DNA of 64,000 bases from Sphingobacterium daejeonense (GCF_901472535.1 NZ_LR590470.1:2232001-2296000); one strand, 5' to 3'. Numbered from the stretch's first letter, positions 10,823 to 19,130 are shown. Numbers and translations: made by a program. The notes: generated from the sequence alone by a model not told the origin.

Positions 10823-10844
10823 TGGTCGGTGTCCTCACCGACCA
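10823..10844. repeat. Hairpin module, variant stem (tggtcggtg / caccgacca)
   Basis: A 9-bp perfect stem with loop tcct and the trailing text ccactgaat. The copy at 11208-11231 has loop tccc and the trailing text ccactgaaa but a different stem. This is the most diverged of the hairpin family described under findings. Confidence 0.65.
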
Positions 10845-10854
10845 CTGAATACCT

Positions 10855-11005
10855 TTCTAGAATAGTTACACCCTTACAGGGTTGAATGGGTTAGCATGAC
10901 ATTTTTCTAGAATAGTTGCACCCCTACAGGGTGGTATGGCGCCAATTGGTCATTTTCTATAATGGTTCCACATCCGCGGAAGGGTAAAGGATTAAATGCT
11001 AAAGG
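10855..11005. repeat. Tandem array of a 49-50 bp palindromic unit, cluster I
   Basis: Three units starting with tagttacaccc-type text at 10863, 10913 and 10963, so the period is 50. Each carries a short palindrome around acccctacagggt and is led by ttcta(g/t)aa. The third copy is degenerate (tggttccacatccgcgg). Related arrays lie at 18964-19130 and 19371-19480. Confidence 0.65.
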
Positions 11006-11013
11006 AATGCCTT

Positions 11014-11206
11014 ATGTGGCAGGTGGAGACACCTGCCACGGCGGTGAAATCCCATCGGGATGACACTATTATAGGGAATTTAACAAACATGCCACATCTA
11101 CGGTGTTGGTTTCTTTGGAGGATTCAATGTTATAGATATTACATGCCTACAGCATTTAAGAAGGATTTCATGCCTCTAGCATTTAACCCCGATGGGGTTT
11201 TCTAGC
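11014..11206. repeat. Composite palindrome block, cluster I
   Basis: A block of short palindromes in series: gtggcaggtg/cacctgccac with loop gaga (11016-11039), atcccatcgggat, ccacatctacggtgttgg, atgcctacagcat, atgcctctagcat and aaccccgatggggtt. The same modules in the same order occur at 19152-19345, which shows that the block moved or was copied as one piece. Confidence 0.7.
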
Positions 11207-11207
11207 C

Positions 11208-11231
11208 GTGGCAGGTGTCCCCACCTGCCAC
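11208..11231. repeat. Hairpin module (gtggcaggtg / cacctgccac, loop tccc)
   Basis: A 10-bp perfect stem with a 4-base loop, directly after the composite block. It shares its stem with 11016-11039 and 19154-19177, and its flank ccactgaa with 10823-10844. Confidence 0.65.
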
Positions 11232-11318
11232 TGAAAAAATGCCAATGGCCTTATTTTTTAACTTATTAACATTGGATTTTAGCGGTTTTAAGAACCAACA
11301 TAATATTGATTTGTTCAA

Positions 11319-11490
11319 AAATAAAAGAGGTCAACTTTTTACAGTCGACCTCTTTCTCTAAAAAGTTATCTTCTTCTTTTTCATATAACTCTCGTTATAA
11401 TCAAAAACAAAATAACTCTTCTTGTATAAATAGAAACGACCCCGTATTTGAAATATTGTATAGGTCTTAACATTTTTTTAATCTTTTTTT
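11319..11490. repeat. Hairpin-led repeat unit, copy C
   Basis: Third copy of the 170-bp unit, almost the same as copy B in order and sequence. The two share the hairpin aaagaggtc/gacctcttt, aaaaagttatctt, catataactctcg, taactcttcttgtataaat and a terminal T-run. Copies B and C flank the cluster I palindrome region like bookends, in the same orientation. Confidence 0.7.
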
Positions 11491-11561
11491 AATATCTAGC
11501 TTTTTTATTGATCTACTCTTGTTCGACTCTCCTTTCACTCTTGTTCCACTCTCAGTCCTCT

Positions 11562-11630
11562 TTCCTTCGGACCTCGTTCGGACCTTGTTCGGGTGAATTC
11601 CGAAGAAGCTCCGAACGAGGTCCGAAGGAA
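11562..11630. repeat. Large imperfect palindrome, GC-rich island
   Basis: Arms ccttcggacctcgttcgg (11564-11581) and ccgaacgaggtccgaagg (11611-11628) pair perfectly over 18 bp, with one or two more pairs outward. The 29-base loop holds a smaller stem (ttcgg / ccgaa). The island is much richer in GC than its surroundings. Reading frames through it are not believable genes. Confidence 0.7.
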
Positions 11631-11639
11631 GTCCGAACA

Positions 11640-11742
11640 AGAGACGAACGAGAGTGGAAGGAGGGAGGGCGGAGAAAGGAAGGAGAGATATGAGATGTGA
11701 GATACAAAATGAGACATTAGACATTAGACATAAGACATTAGA
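11640..11742. repeat. Purine-rich low-complexity tract with gacattaga tandem repeats
   Basis: A G/A-rich strand runs from the palindrome to about 11710 and then into short tandem repeats of gacattag/gacataag at 11713-11742. Simple-sequence intergenic DNA with no recognised function. Confidence 0.6.
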
Positions 11743-11846
11743 ATTGTTTTGGGAGGCATATTTCCAAAAAAATTAATAGGACAATGAATTGTAAATTAAA
11801 CCGTTTTAAATTTGTTGTGTCATATATAAAACTGATGGAAAACAGA

Positions 11847-12215
11847 ATGAAGAAAACATATTTTAAAAGGGCATTATTGCTATTTAATACTTTTAAAAAT
11901 AGAAAATTAACAAATGAAGACCTTGAGATTGCTGAAGACAAAGCTCAACATCTTGAAGGCAAAACTGGGGAGTTCAATCTTTTGATTTCTATGATCAAAG
12001 ATACTTTCTCCGGAAAATACAAAATGAATAAATGGAATATGTCTATTATCATTGGTACTATTGTTTATGTAATATCTCCAATTGATGCTATTCCAGATAT
12101 CATTCCAGTTCTTGGATGGGTAGATGATGTTTCGATTGTGGGTTTTGCTATTTCGAAACTTGCTGATGAAGTTGATCGATATAGAAAATTCAAGAAAACT
12201 GGTGTACAACTGTAA
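11847..12215 (+). CDS. DUF1232 (YkvA-like) small membrane protein
   Basis: A 122-residue protein with the DUF1232 core YVISPIDAIPDIIPVLGWVDDVSIVGFAISKL near the C-terminus, in which the family pattern SPID-IPD-IP-G--DD is complete. One hydrophobic helix overlaps this core. The start at 11847 (MKKTYFKRALLLF) is preferred; two upstream in-frame ATGs at 11784 and 11835 are possible. The function of the family is not settled. A hairpin terminator follows at 12252. Confidence 0.85.
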   Translation: MKKTYFKRALLLFNTFKNRKLTNEDLEIAEDKAQHLEGKTGEFNLLISMIKDTFSGKYKMNKWNMSIIIGTIVYVISPIDAIPDIIPVLGWVDDVSIVGFAISKLADEVDRYRKFKKTGVQL

Positions 12216-12251
12216 GAATTAATTCAATAGTTAAAGTATAAGTTTAAGATT

Positions 12252-12281
12252 AGGCGTTGATAATGATCGGCGCCTTTTTTT
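12252..12281 (+). terminator. Terminator after the DUF1232 gene
   Basis: A stem (aggcgttgat / gatcggcgcct, small bulge) is followed by T7. It overlaps the first in-frame ATG of the next reading frame, so translation of that gene more likely begins at 12332. Confidence 0.7.
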
Positions 12282-12331
12282 ATGTCCTAATTTTATTAAA
12301 TTTACTGCATATCATAAACCAATTCTATTTA

Positions 12332-13508
12332 ATGAAAGGTTTCTTATCATTTTTCTGTTTATTTCTGATATGCTCAGCCTCTTATGCTCAGGATAATCTG
12401 ATGATAAAATTGGATGCAATTATAGAAAAACACTATCCCAACCAAAAAGATCCTGGAATCATGTTGCAAGTACATGATAATAATGAAAAAATTCTTTATT
12501 CTGGATCCAGCGGAATGGCCAACCTAGAAACTTCTGAGCCTAATACTTCTAAAACCAATTTTAGAATGGCCTCCGTCAGTAAACAATTTACTGCTTTTGC
12601 CATTTGGATGCTGGTAGATGAATATAAGATCGATATTTATAATACGAAGCTGATTGAGTTTTTCCCCAATTTAAAAGGTCCTATTGCAATTGTAATATTT
12701 ATTATTTATTAAATCATACCTCAGGAGTTTTGGATTACGAAGGGCTTATTCCTGTGAACCAAAAGGATCAATTATCTGATCTGGATGTCTTGAAAATAAT
12801 TGAACCTTTGGATAGTGTTTATTTTCAACCCGGTAGTAAATGGCGTTATAGCAATACGGGCTATTGCCTGTTAGCGTTGATTATAGAAAAGGTTTCCGGT
12901 AAAAATTATAGCAACTATGTAAATGAAAAAATTTTCAGTGTATTTGGAATGCGCAATTCTTTGGTTTATAATCCTGAAGACAAGATCAGCAATAGGGCAT
13001 TTGGATATCATTTGCAAAATGATAAATTTAGATTTGCTGATCAAAGTTTGACAAGTGCTACGAAAGGAGATGGAGGAGTTTATACATCAGCGGGAAGAAT
13101 ATCTTTTATGGAATGCCAAATACTTCCAAGCGTTGGGGTCCAAATTTTCATTTTCCATCTTTTTCAAGAATAATTTAGCACCGATCAATCAGGATATTTC
13201 ATATTCTTACGGTAAGTTTGTCGGTAAGGATAATTTAGGGAATACAGTATATTTTCATTCTGGTGAGAGTACCGGCTTTAACCAATTTTGTACTATCAAT
13301 TCCAGATAGAAATATCCATATCAGTTTGTTCAGTAATCGTGATGATCAGAAAATAGTATCCTTTATAGATGACTTATTAAAGGAACTTGACATCCAGATC
13401 AAGGGATTGGAAGGTAAATCTGTATTTAATTGGTTGTCTAGAGCTTACATGAATGAGTTTTTAGTCATATTCTTTAATATCGGCGATTTTAATCTGGTTG
13501 TTTTGTAG
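12332..13508 (+). CDS. Serine hydrolase, beta-lactamase / DD-peptidase-like family (frameshifted)
   Basis: A periplasmic serine hydrolase of the class C beta-lactamase fold. It has a signal peptide (MKGFLSFFCLFLICSASYAQ), the SxxK motif in SVSKQFTA, the Tyr-x-Asn motif in YSNTGYCLLALIIEKVSG, GDGGVYTSA, and an HSG-type motif (FHSGESTGF) replacing KTG. It is read in four frames, with shifts near 12690, 13090 and 13280. Removing single extra bases restores LLNHTSGVLDYEG, TSAEEYLLWNAKYFQALGS and NFVLSIPDRNIHISLFSNRDD. If the T5 at 13458-13462 is one base too long, the true stop lies about there, at the end of the convergent lipoprotein gene. It need not confer beta-lactam resistance. Confidence 0.75.
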
Positions 13509-14004
13509 GATTAGTTTTATGTCCCTGTGATAATCAGTTTGAAATTCACAGTCTGAAATCAATACTTTCAGGTTTATCTGCTCTGCATTTTCATCCAGTA
13601 GTTCGCAGCTTGATACTTCAATTTTTTTTCCAATCCTGACCTGAGATCAAAAAACCTGAACCTACACCAGCGGTTGCAACATCAAACTTAGATTTCCACT
13701 TTTGGTTAAGTTCGAATTCGGTAAGGCTGCTGTCCATACTTAGGCCAGTATTGATAGCATCCATTTTTAAATTCGTAATATTCTGGTGTTGTTAGGCTTG
13801 CATTTTATTGTTGCTGCCATTTTCGTTGTTGAAGAATTGTTCAACATTCTCTTTTATCCATTTGCATCCAGCAGCTTCACCAATAGGATTCTTGTCGAAA
13901 TCTTGGTTTGCAATGGAGTCAACTTGTGCTGTAGAATTTTGAGCGGATTTGTTTTGGCAAGATATGGTGCCAAACAATAGGGCAATCAGGATATATCTTT
14001 TCAT
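13461..14004 (-). CDS. Putative lipoprotein of about 180 residues (interrupted)
   Basis: It starts at 14004 with a lipoprotein signal (MKRYILIALLFGTISCQNKS, lipobox FGTISC) and reads as 70 residues before a stop. Sequence past that stop keeps protein character: YYEF, MDAINTGLSMDSSLTEFELN, KWKSKFDVATAGVGSGFLISGQDW, then IEVSSCELLDENAEQINLKVLISDCEFQTDYH and a stop at 13461. Joining these needs a small change at the stop near 13790, one fewer base in the A5 run near 13768 and one fewer in the A8 run at 13622-13629. I do not recognise the family. It probably heads toward the convergent beta-lactamase-like gene. Confidence 0.6.
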
Positions 14005-14063
14005 ACCGTTAATAATTAGTAGGATAAATGTAGATATAATTCTTGAAAAAATATATTGATATT

Positions 14064-14438
14064 TTATTTTAAAGAAATAGCCATGCTGCTGATTTTCTTT
14101 ATTTTATCTGAACCAGCAGAAGTGAACTCATAAAAATCATGGAAGGCTATATTTTCAGTTTTGAAAGACAATATTCCACTTGCTGCTGCGTGTTTTCCGT
14201 GGTTTATGATTTGTTTAATTTCTAGAGCTGTGGCTTTTGAGTCCTTAATATTTTCTAAAAACTTAATCACTCCATCGAATCCGCTGATTGTTTTATCACC
14301 AATCATTTCCCATTCTATTTCTGGGTGGAAGAATTCTTTGAGGCTTTGAATATCTGCATTAGCAAATGCGATATTCAGATCCCTAATTATTCTTCGTTTT
14401 GGAGCATTGTCGCAATCCTTTGGAGTGATTAGTTTCAT
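14064..14438 (-). CDS. SnoaL-like / NTF2-like protein
   Basis: A 124-residue alpha+beta-barrel protein of the NTF2-like superfamily. Marks are ADIQSLKEFFHPEIEWEMIGDKTISGFDGVIKFLENI and a beta-rich second half ending in HDFYEFTSAGSDKIKKISSMAI. Members bind small ligands or act as isomerases; nothing here shows which. It is 6 bases from the next minus-strand gene and belongs to the small-domain array. Confidence 0.75.
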   Translation of the reverse strand: MKLITPKDCDNAPKRRIIRDLNIAFANADIQSLKEFFHPEIEWEMIGDKTISGFDGVIKFLENIKDSKATALEIKQIINHGKHAAASGILSFKTENIAFHDFYEFTSAGSDKIKKISSMAISLK

Positions 14439-14444
14439 TTCGTT

Positions 14445-14966
14445 TTATTTTTCTAAAATTTCTTTTAAATGGTTGAGTCCGGCATCAAAATCTTTGTTCA
14501 TGTCAAAGAAAAGACCCATAAGGTTAAATGGATAAGGTATTTTACCATCTACTTTCCATTCTACTTTTGATATATTAGGGTTTATTTCAGTCACTTTCAT
14601 AAATGATTTATTTGCAACCTCTGAACCATCGAAGAACAGATCCATATCAATTCTTCCATTTGCTGAATCAACAGCAGTAATAACCTGTTTTCCATCACCT
14701 ACTTTTTTACTTTGCCAGGTGTAAGTGAATCCAGGAGTTCCATCTGTACCTTCATAATTGCGAACAATGTTGGGATCCATCCTTGACCAATTGTCATAAT
14801 TACCTTGATTCTTGATAAGTTTTACATATTCAAAAACCTCAGCTTTTGACTTGTTGATTTCAATTTCACTACCTGCGTGAAAATCCTTAGGCAAGAATGC
14901 TGCAACCAATAAGGTTATTGCAACTATTCCTAATACTGTAATTAGAAAATACTTTAAAAATTTCAT
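14445..14966 (-). CDS. SRPBCC family protein with N-terminal membrane anchor
   Basis: It has 173 residues: one transmembrane helix (KYFLITVLGIVAITLLVAAFL), then an SRPBCC (polyketide cyclase/dehydrase-like) domain beginning HAGSEIEINKSKAEVFEYVKLIKNQGNYDNWSRMDPN. The final helix AGLNHLKEILEK is typical of the fold. The domain would sit outside the inner membrane or be tethered to it. Ligand unknown. Confidence 0.82.
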   Translation of the reverse strand: MKFLKYFLITVLGIVAITLLVAAFLPKDFHAGSEIEINKSKAEVFEYVKLIKNQGNYDNWSRMDPNIVRNYEGTDGTPGFTYTWQSKKVGDGKQVITAVDSANGRIDMDLFFDGSEVANKSFMKVTEINPNISKVEWKVDGKIPYPFNLMGLFFDMNKDFDAGLNHLKEILEK

Positions 14967-14994
14967 GATTAATAAAATTGGTTTGTAATTAAAA

Positions 14995-15531
14995 TTATTG
15001 TTTAATCAAATTTAAAATTTTATTGATTGTATTTAGGTTTCTCCCGGTTGATTTTACCTTTAATTTTTTCTCAATAAGGTTGTTGTTCAATTTGCTATTA
15101 GCCATTCCATCAGGCAAATAGAAGTAAAACAGCTTTTCGGTAACGTGAAATTCCTCAGGTTGTAATTTTAAACTTTTAAAGTCTTCTATTAAATTTTTTT
15201 CAGGAATTCTATCCATGAATGTAACGAAGACTTTGTTGGGTGGTAATTCTTTTGAAAAGGGATTATTATCGAGGGATTGTTGAATCTCGTTTACAGTGAG
15301 AACAAATACATCTATATCATGACCAAATTCTTTATTAATTAAGCTTTTGACCTGTTTCAAAACTTGCGAAGGATCTAATTTAGATTCCAAACATATATTG
15401 CCGCTTTGGATATAAGTTTTTATTTGTTCAAAACCTACGGAACTCAACTTTTCTTTGAGGTCTGTCATTTTAATAATATTCTTTCCGGATACATTGACTG
15501 CCCGTAGAAATAAAATGTATTTGTTCATCAA
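14995..15531 (-). CDS. DUF1697 protein
   Basis: It has 178 residues with the DUF1697 opening KYILFLRAVNVSGKNIIKMTDLKEKL, the following FEQIKTYIQSGNICLES, and the C-terminal KLNNNLIEKKLKVKSTGRNLNTINKIL. The frame is intact. The family function is unknown. It is one of the array of small cytoplasmic proteins on this strand. Confidence 0.9.
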   Translation of the reverse strand: MMNKYILFLRAVNVSGKNIIKMTDLKEKLSSVGFEQIKTYIQSGNICLESKLDPSQVLKQVKSLINKEFGHDIDVFVLTVNEIQQSLDNNPFSKELPPNKVFVTFMDRIPEKNLIEDFKSLKLQPEEFHVTEKLFYFYLPDGMANSKLNNNLIEKKLKVKSTGRNLNTINKILNLIKQ

Positions 15532-15539
15532 AATGATAA

Positions 15540-16365
15540 TTACGCTTGGGCTAGGTCAGCTATTATGATTTTTTTCATTTTCATAAGCTCTTGATTAGCT
15601 TCTGTCGATTTCAATAGTTTTGAAATGTCTTTCGGAACAATTTGCCAGCTAATTCCGAATTTATCTTTACACCACCCACATTGGCTTTCTGAGCCATCAG
15701 CCGTGATCTTGTTCCAATAATAATCAATTTCTTCTTGATTTTTGCAGGTAATGGTCAACGAATTTGCTTCATTGAAGTTGAAATTTTGAGGCACTCCAGA
15801 ATCCATTGCTGCCAATGTAACCCCATTGGCTATAAATTGTGCGTGCATCATCTGGCCTTTCATATCACCATCGGGATATTCCAACGCTCCCTGTTCTTGA
15901 AAATCAGGGAATAGGTCCGCATAAAACTTGAGGGCATCTTTACAGTTTCCCTGTTGTTTATCACAGAACATAAATGTAGGGATAACAGCTTGGCCATTCG
16001 TATTGTCTACCTCACCATAATACAACTGCCAACAAAATCCATATTTATCAGCGATAAATCCATAATGTTCGGAAAATGGATATTTATCAAGTGGCATTAG
16101 TATTTGCCCGCCATCTAAGAGCTTGTTCCATGCATGATCCAATTGATCCTTGCTTTCGAATATTGGCATGTATGATATGGTCGCATTTGGCTGAAAAAAT
16201 GGGACCTCCATTGATGCCAATAAAATCCATTCCCATGATGTTTGCCTCAACGACAATTGGACTGTCCTTCGTAATGGAACTATTTGGAAAAACATCCGTA
16301 TAAAAATCGAAAGCCTCTTTGGCATTATTATCAAACCAAAGTGATGGTATTATTTTATTTGACAT
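15540..16365 (-). CDS. VOC-fold PhnB-like protein, two domains (frameshifted)
   Basis: Two tandem PhnB/3-demethylubiquinone-methyltransferase-like VOC domains of about 275 residues. Domain 1 opens IIPSLWFDNNAKEAFDFYTDVFPNS and closes with SEHYGFIADKYGFCWQLYYG. Domain 2 opens VIPTFMFCDKQQGNCKDALKFYADLFPD and closes with WCKDKFGISWQIVPKDISKLL. One extra base in the A6 run at 16194-16199 splits the frame; removing it joins GINGGPIF to QPNATISYMPIFES. Despite the old family name there is no methyltransferase fold. Confidence 0.83.
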
Positions 16366-16468
16366 AATATTATGGTTTAAAGCGTTTTTAAATTGCGATA
16401 ATAGGGATGATTTCTTCGATAAAGGACATGGCCAAAATATTTATATTACCTACCTTTTATTGGAATTA

Positions 16469-17041
16469 TTAGATTACTTGATATACAGAACTTACAACAG
16501 ATGAGGTAAATGTTTTGCTAGCTAATAATTTAAGTTTCATTAATTCTTCCTCTTCAGAGATGAAATGGTAGCCTTTTCCTATTGCTACTGGGCAAACCAA
16601 TACATGTAACTCATCCACCAATTTGGCCTTAAATAGCGATTTTGCAAGAGTCAGACTTCGCCAAACGACTATGTTTTTTCCTGGTTTAGATTTCAACTCC
16701 CTAATAGAATCAATGATATTTTGGTTTATAATAGCAGCATTATTCCACTTGCCCCAACTTACCTCTTTAAGTGATGTTGAGACCACAAGTTTGTTGGTGC
16801 TATTTAGAGGATCTGCGACAGGTTCTTCATTTGGGTCTGCATTTGGCCAAAATTCAAGAAACATTTCGTATGTATTTTTACCTAGTAAAATGGTATCAAT
16901 TGTTTTGATAAATTCAACTTGGTATAAATCGATTTCTTTTCCGACATGCATTTTGGTGCCATCAAAAAAGCTGGTGGTTTTGTCTCGATCTGCAGCAAAT
17001 CCATCTGCTGATACAAATTCCTGTACGATTAGTTTTCTCAT
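16469..17041 (-). CDS. Dihydrofolate-reductase-like protein (RibD C-terminal domain family)
   Basis: It has 190 residues, with MRKLIVQEFVSADGFAADRD at the start, IDTILLGKNTYEMFLEFWPNA, KPGKNIVVWRSLTLAKSLFKAKLVDELHVLVCPVAIGKG. This is the RibD C-terminal/DHFR fold that binds NADPH. Stand-alone members are common in this phylum and their substrates are mostly unknown; a role in riboflavin synthesis is not indicated. It starts 14 bases after the upstream VOC gene. Confidence 0.88.
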   Translation of the reverse strand: MRKLIVQEFVSADGFAADRDKTTSFFDGTKMHVGKEIDLYQVEFIKTIDTILLGKNTYEMFLEFWPNADPNEEPVADPLNSTNKLVVSTSLKEVSWGKWNNAAIINQNIIDSIRELKSKPGKNIVVWRSLTLAKSLFKAKLVDELHVLVCPVAIGKGYHFISEEEELMKLKLLASKTFTSSVVSSVYQVI

Positions 17042-17055
17042 GCTGTTTGTAATGT

Positions 17056-17460
17056 TTAGATAATCTTAATTTTTGGATCTTGATTATCTAGATTATTAGT
17101 ATGTAATAGCAGTGTATTTCCAGCAGGATCTTTGATCCATTGTATATCTGGACTCTGTTCGTCTTCATCTGCAGCGATTTGGATTTTATTGGCGTTTAAA
17201 TAATCCAACGCATTTTGCATTTGATTGGTATTGAGTTCAAGGTAGATCTTAGTTTCTTTTTTCTGGGGTACTGCATCCAACCAAAGATTAATGTCTCCAA
17301 ATTTTACTTTGGTTGACTTAATAATACTTGGATGATCAATTTGTTGTTCTTCGGTTTCTAAAAGCAGGATATCTCGGTAGAAGTGGAGTGTTTCCTCATA
17401 AAGTTCAATCGGTATTTTGATTGCAATGTTGTTTCCCGCTCTAAAGATTATATTATCCAT
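17056..17460 (-). CDS. VOC (glyoxalase/bleomycin-resistance-like) family protein
   Basis: It has 134 residues in one VOC domain: IKIPIELYEETLHFYRDILLLETEEQQ, VKFGDINLWLDAV, LELNTNQMQNALDYLN and a closing IQWIKDPAGNTLLLHTN. The DPxGN ending is typical for the fold. The metal-ligand pattern is incomplete by eye, so activity cannot be assigned. Confidence 0.85.
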   Translation of the reverse strand: MDNIIFRAGNNIAIKIPIELYEETLHFYRDILLLETEEQQIDHPSIIKSTKVKFGDINLWLDAVPQKKETKIYLELNTNQMQNALDYLNANKIQIAADEDEQSPDIQWIKDPAGNTLLLHTNNLDNQDPKIKII

Positions 17461-17544
17461 TCCAAATCATTTAATTAACAGTGATAAACCCGGGAGTTTA
17501 CCACTGTTCTCATTATAATCCAGTGTGAAAAACAAGGATTTTCC

Positions 17545-17991
17545 TTATCCCATTTTCTTGTTTCCTTCAAAGTGAATCATCCAATTGATTCCGAATTTGT
17601 CTTGGAAAGATGAATATAGTTCTGCGAAGAATGTTTCTCCCAGTTCCATTTCCATCACTCTAGCACCTTCAGACAGGGCATCATAGTATTGTTTTGCCTC
17701 TTCAGGGCTTTCGACATCAAGCATGATGTAAGTGGAGTTTCCATTAGTCAGAGCATGTCCAAATCCTTCTACGACATCAGAACCCATCAACATTGTTTCA
17801 TTGTTGATTTTCACCGCAGTGTGCATCACCTTGCCCTTTGCATCTTCAGGTAGTGGTGGTTGATTTGGTTCTGCAGGAATATCATCGTAAAAGTATGTTC
17901 CTAATCTTTCAGAGTTGAATACTTTTTGATAAAAATCAAAAGCTTGGTTACAATCTCCATTGAAGTTTAAATAAGCATGTACCTTTGCCAT
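17545..17991 (-). CDS. VOC-fold PhnB-like protein, single domain
   Basis: It has 148 residues: VHAYLNFNGDCNQAFDFYQKVFNSERLGTYFYDDIP, VMHTAVKINNETMLMGSDV and the closing AELYSSFQDKFGINWMIHFEG. Same family as the two-domain protein at 15540-16365 but with one domain. The frame is intact. Confidence 0.88.
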   Translation of the reverse strand: MAKVHAYLNFNGDCNQAFDFYQKVFNSERLGTYFYDDIPAEPNQPPLPEDAKGKVMHTAVKINNETMLMGSDVVEGFGHALTNGNSTYIMLDVESPEEAKQYYDALSEGARVMEMELGETFFAELYSSFQDKFGINWMIHFEGNKKMG

Positions 17992-18072
17992 AATCTTAAA
18001 ATTTTGTGGTTTATGTTTTTGTTTAATATTATAAAAATAAGGTGGTCTAGTGACAGCTATATGTCAGTTAGA

Positions 18073-18555
18073 TTATCTTTTTAATAACTCTTCGAGTTGG
18101 TTAAGGCCTGTTTCGAAACCTTCTAGAAATCCCATGTCGAGGAATGTTTTCATTGTTTCCTCATCCGGGTATTGGCAGCTAGCTTTCATTGTACAGATTC
18201 CCTTGTCAGAGCTGAAGGTGATTTTCCATTCAGAACTTGGTTGGTCCTCGGTTGAGTTTCCGTTTTCATCACAGAATCCATCAAGTCCTGAAAAGGAGTT
18301 TTGCGGATCAATGGATTTGTAATCAAAATAGGAGTAGTGCCTTTCGCCATTTGGTCCTTCCATATAATATAGCCATCGGCCATTTACTTTGAATTCTTGA
18401 CTTTTAGTATGGCAATTCCATGGTTTCGGAGCCCACCATTGATCAAGAATCCTGCTGTCTGTGAAGGCTTCCCACACATTCGTGTGAGCGGCTTCGAATG
18501 GTCGCGTGATGATGACTTCTCTGTCGTTGATCTGATAATTAAATTTCTTTTCCAT
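18073..18555 (-). CDS. SRPBCC / AHSA1-like protein
   Basis: It has 160 residues, with REVIITRPFEAAHTNVWEAFTDSRILDQWWAPKPWNCHTKSQEFKVNGRW and a C-terminal helix MGFLEGFETGLNQLEELLKR. The RPFEAP-like opening and WWAP are typical of AHSA1-type SRPBCC domains. It is the last gene of the array before the second repeat region on its upstream side. Confidence 0.88.
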   Translation of the reverse strand: MEKKFNYQINDREVIITRPFEAAHTNVWEAFTDSRILDQWWAPKPWNCHTKSQEFKVNGRWLYYMEGPNGERHYSYFDYKSIDPQNSFSGLDGFCDENGNSTEDQPSSEWKITFSSDKGICTMKASCQYPDEETMKTFLDMGFLEGFETGLNQLEELLKR

Positions 18556-18662
18556 GATAGTATTAATTAATGTGATCCTTCATTTTCTAATACTAAGTTA
18601 TGGTGAAATGGAAGAAATACACTTGTCATAAGACAAGAATTGAAAAATTAATTGGGGTGGTT

Positions 18663-18733
18663 GTGGTAGGTGGGGATAAATGCCACTGAGGAAAGTAAAC
18701 TTCGCTCATTCAAAACAGCTGTGAATAGTTTAC
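18663..18733. repeat. Degenerate hairpin module and 39-bp hairpin
   Basis: A worn version of the gtggcaggtg hairpin (gtggtaggtg, then tgccactga) at 18663-18688 is followed by a hairpin with arms gtaaact (18695-18701) and agtttac (18727-18733) and an inner stem attca/tgaat. It adjoins the four-way palindrome. Confidence 0.5.
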
Positions 18734-18734
18734 T

Positions 18735-18899
18735 AAATAGTTTCCCTCTCTTACGAGAGGGAATGACACGCTCGTTCGTTTAGTGAGGGGGAATTGGGCG
18801 GGGAAGTGTGCGCCGCAGAGCACACTTCCCCGCCCAATTCCCCCTTAGTCCCCAACAGGAATGCGTGTCATTCTTGAGCTTTAGCTCAAGAAACTATTT
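18735..18899. repeat. Four-way (cloverleaf) nested palindrome
   Basis: Outer arms aaatagttt (18735-18743) and aaactattt (18891-18899) enclose three arms without a single spare base between them. Arm 1 is ccctctc-ttac-gagaggg (18744-18761). Arm 2 is closed by aatgacacgc (18762-18771) and gcgtgtcatt (18863-18872). Arm 3 is cttgagc-ttta-gctcaag (18873-18890). Arm 2 contains a further perfect 25-bp stem (18787-18811 with 18820-18844, 8-base loop), GC-rich. No gene fits here. See findings. Confidence 0.85.
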
Positions 18900-18963
18900 T
18901 GTCGAATTACAGGATTTTAGATTTTTCGGCAACATGGATAGCTATTTTATAACCAGCAATTTA

Positions 18964-19130
18964 TAGTTACACCCCTACAGGGTTAAATTGCGTTGTATAA
19001 TCATTTCTATAATAGTTACACCCCTACAGGGTTAAATTGCGTTGTATAATCATTTCTATAATATTTACACCCCTACAAGGTTGGATGAACGGGTAACTTC
19101 TAGAATAGTTACACCCCATAGGTGTGATTT
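18964..19130. repeat. Tandem 49-bp palindromic array, cluster II first part
   Basis: Units start at 18964, 19013, 19062 and 19106, so spacings are 49, 49 and 44. The first two are near-perfect copies, each with tagttacacccctacaggg and the same 20-base filler. The 44-base step follows a variant filler (ggatgaac then gggtaacttctag). Confidence 0.8.

Noticed and set aside
10996..11205. Plus-strand reading frame of 69 residues inside the first repeat cluster
   Set aside because: It runs through palindromic modules, has no protein-like pattern or ribosome site, and the matching block at 19152-19345 does not keep the frame.
11467..11724. Overlapping frames of 60-85 residues on both strands at the GC-rich palindrome
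   Set aside because: They reflect the inverted repeat and simple sequence; compositions are extreme and no start context exists.
12332..13508. Antibiotic-resistance beta-lactamase
   Set aside because: The SxxK and YxN motifs only define the superfamily; many such proteins in this phylum are peptidases or esterases, and the KTG-equivalent is HSG here.
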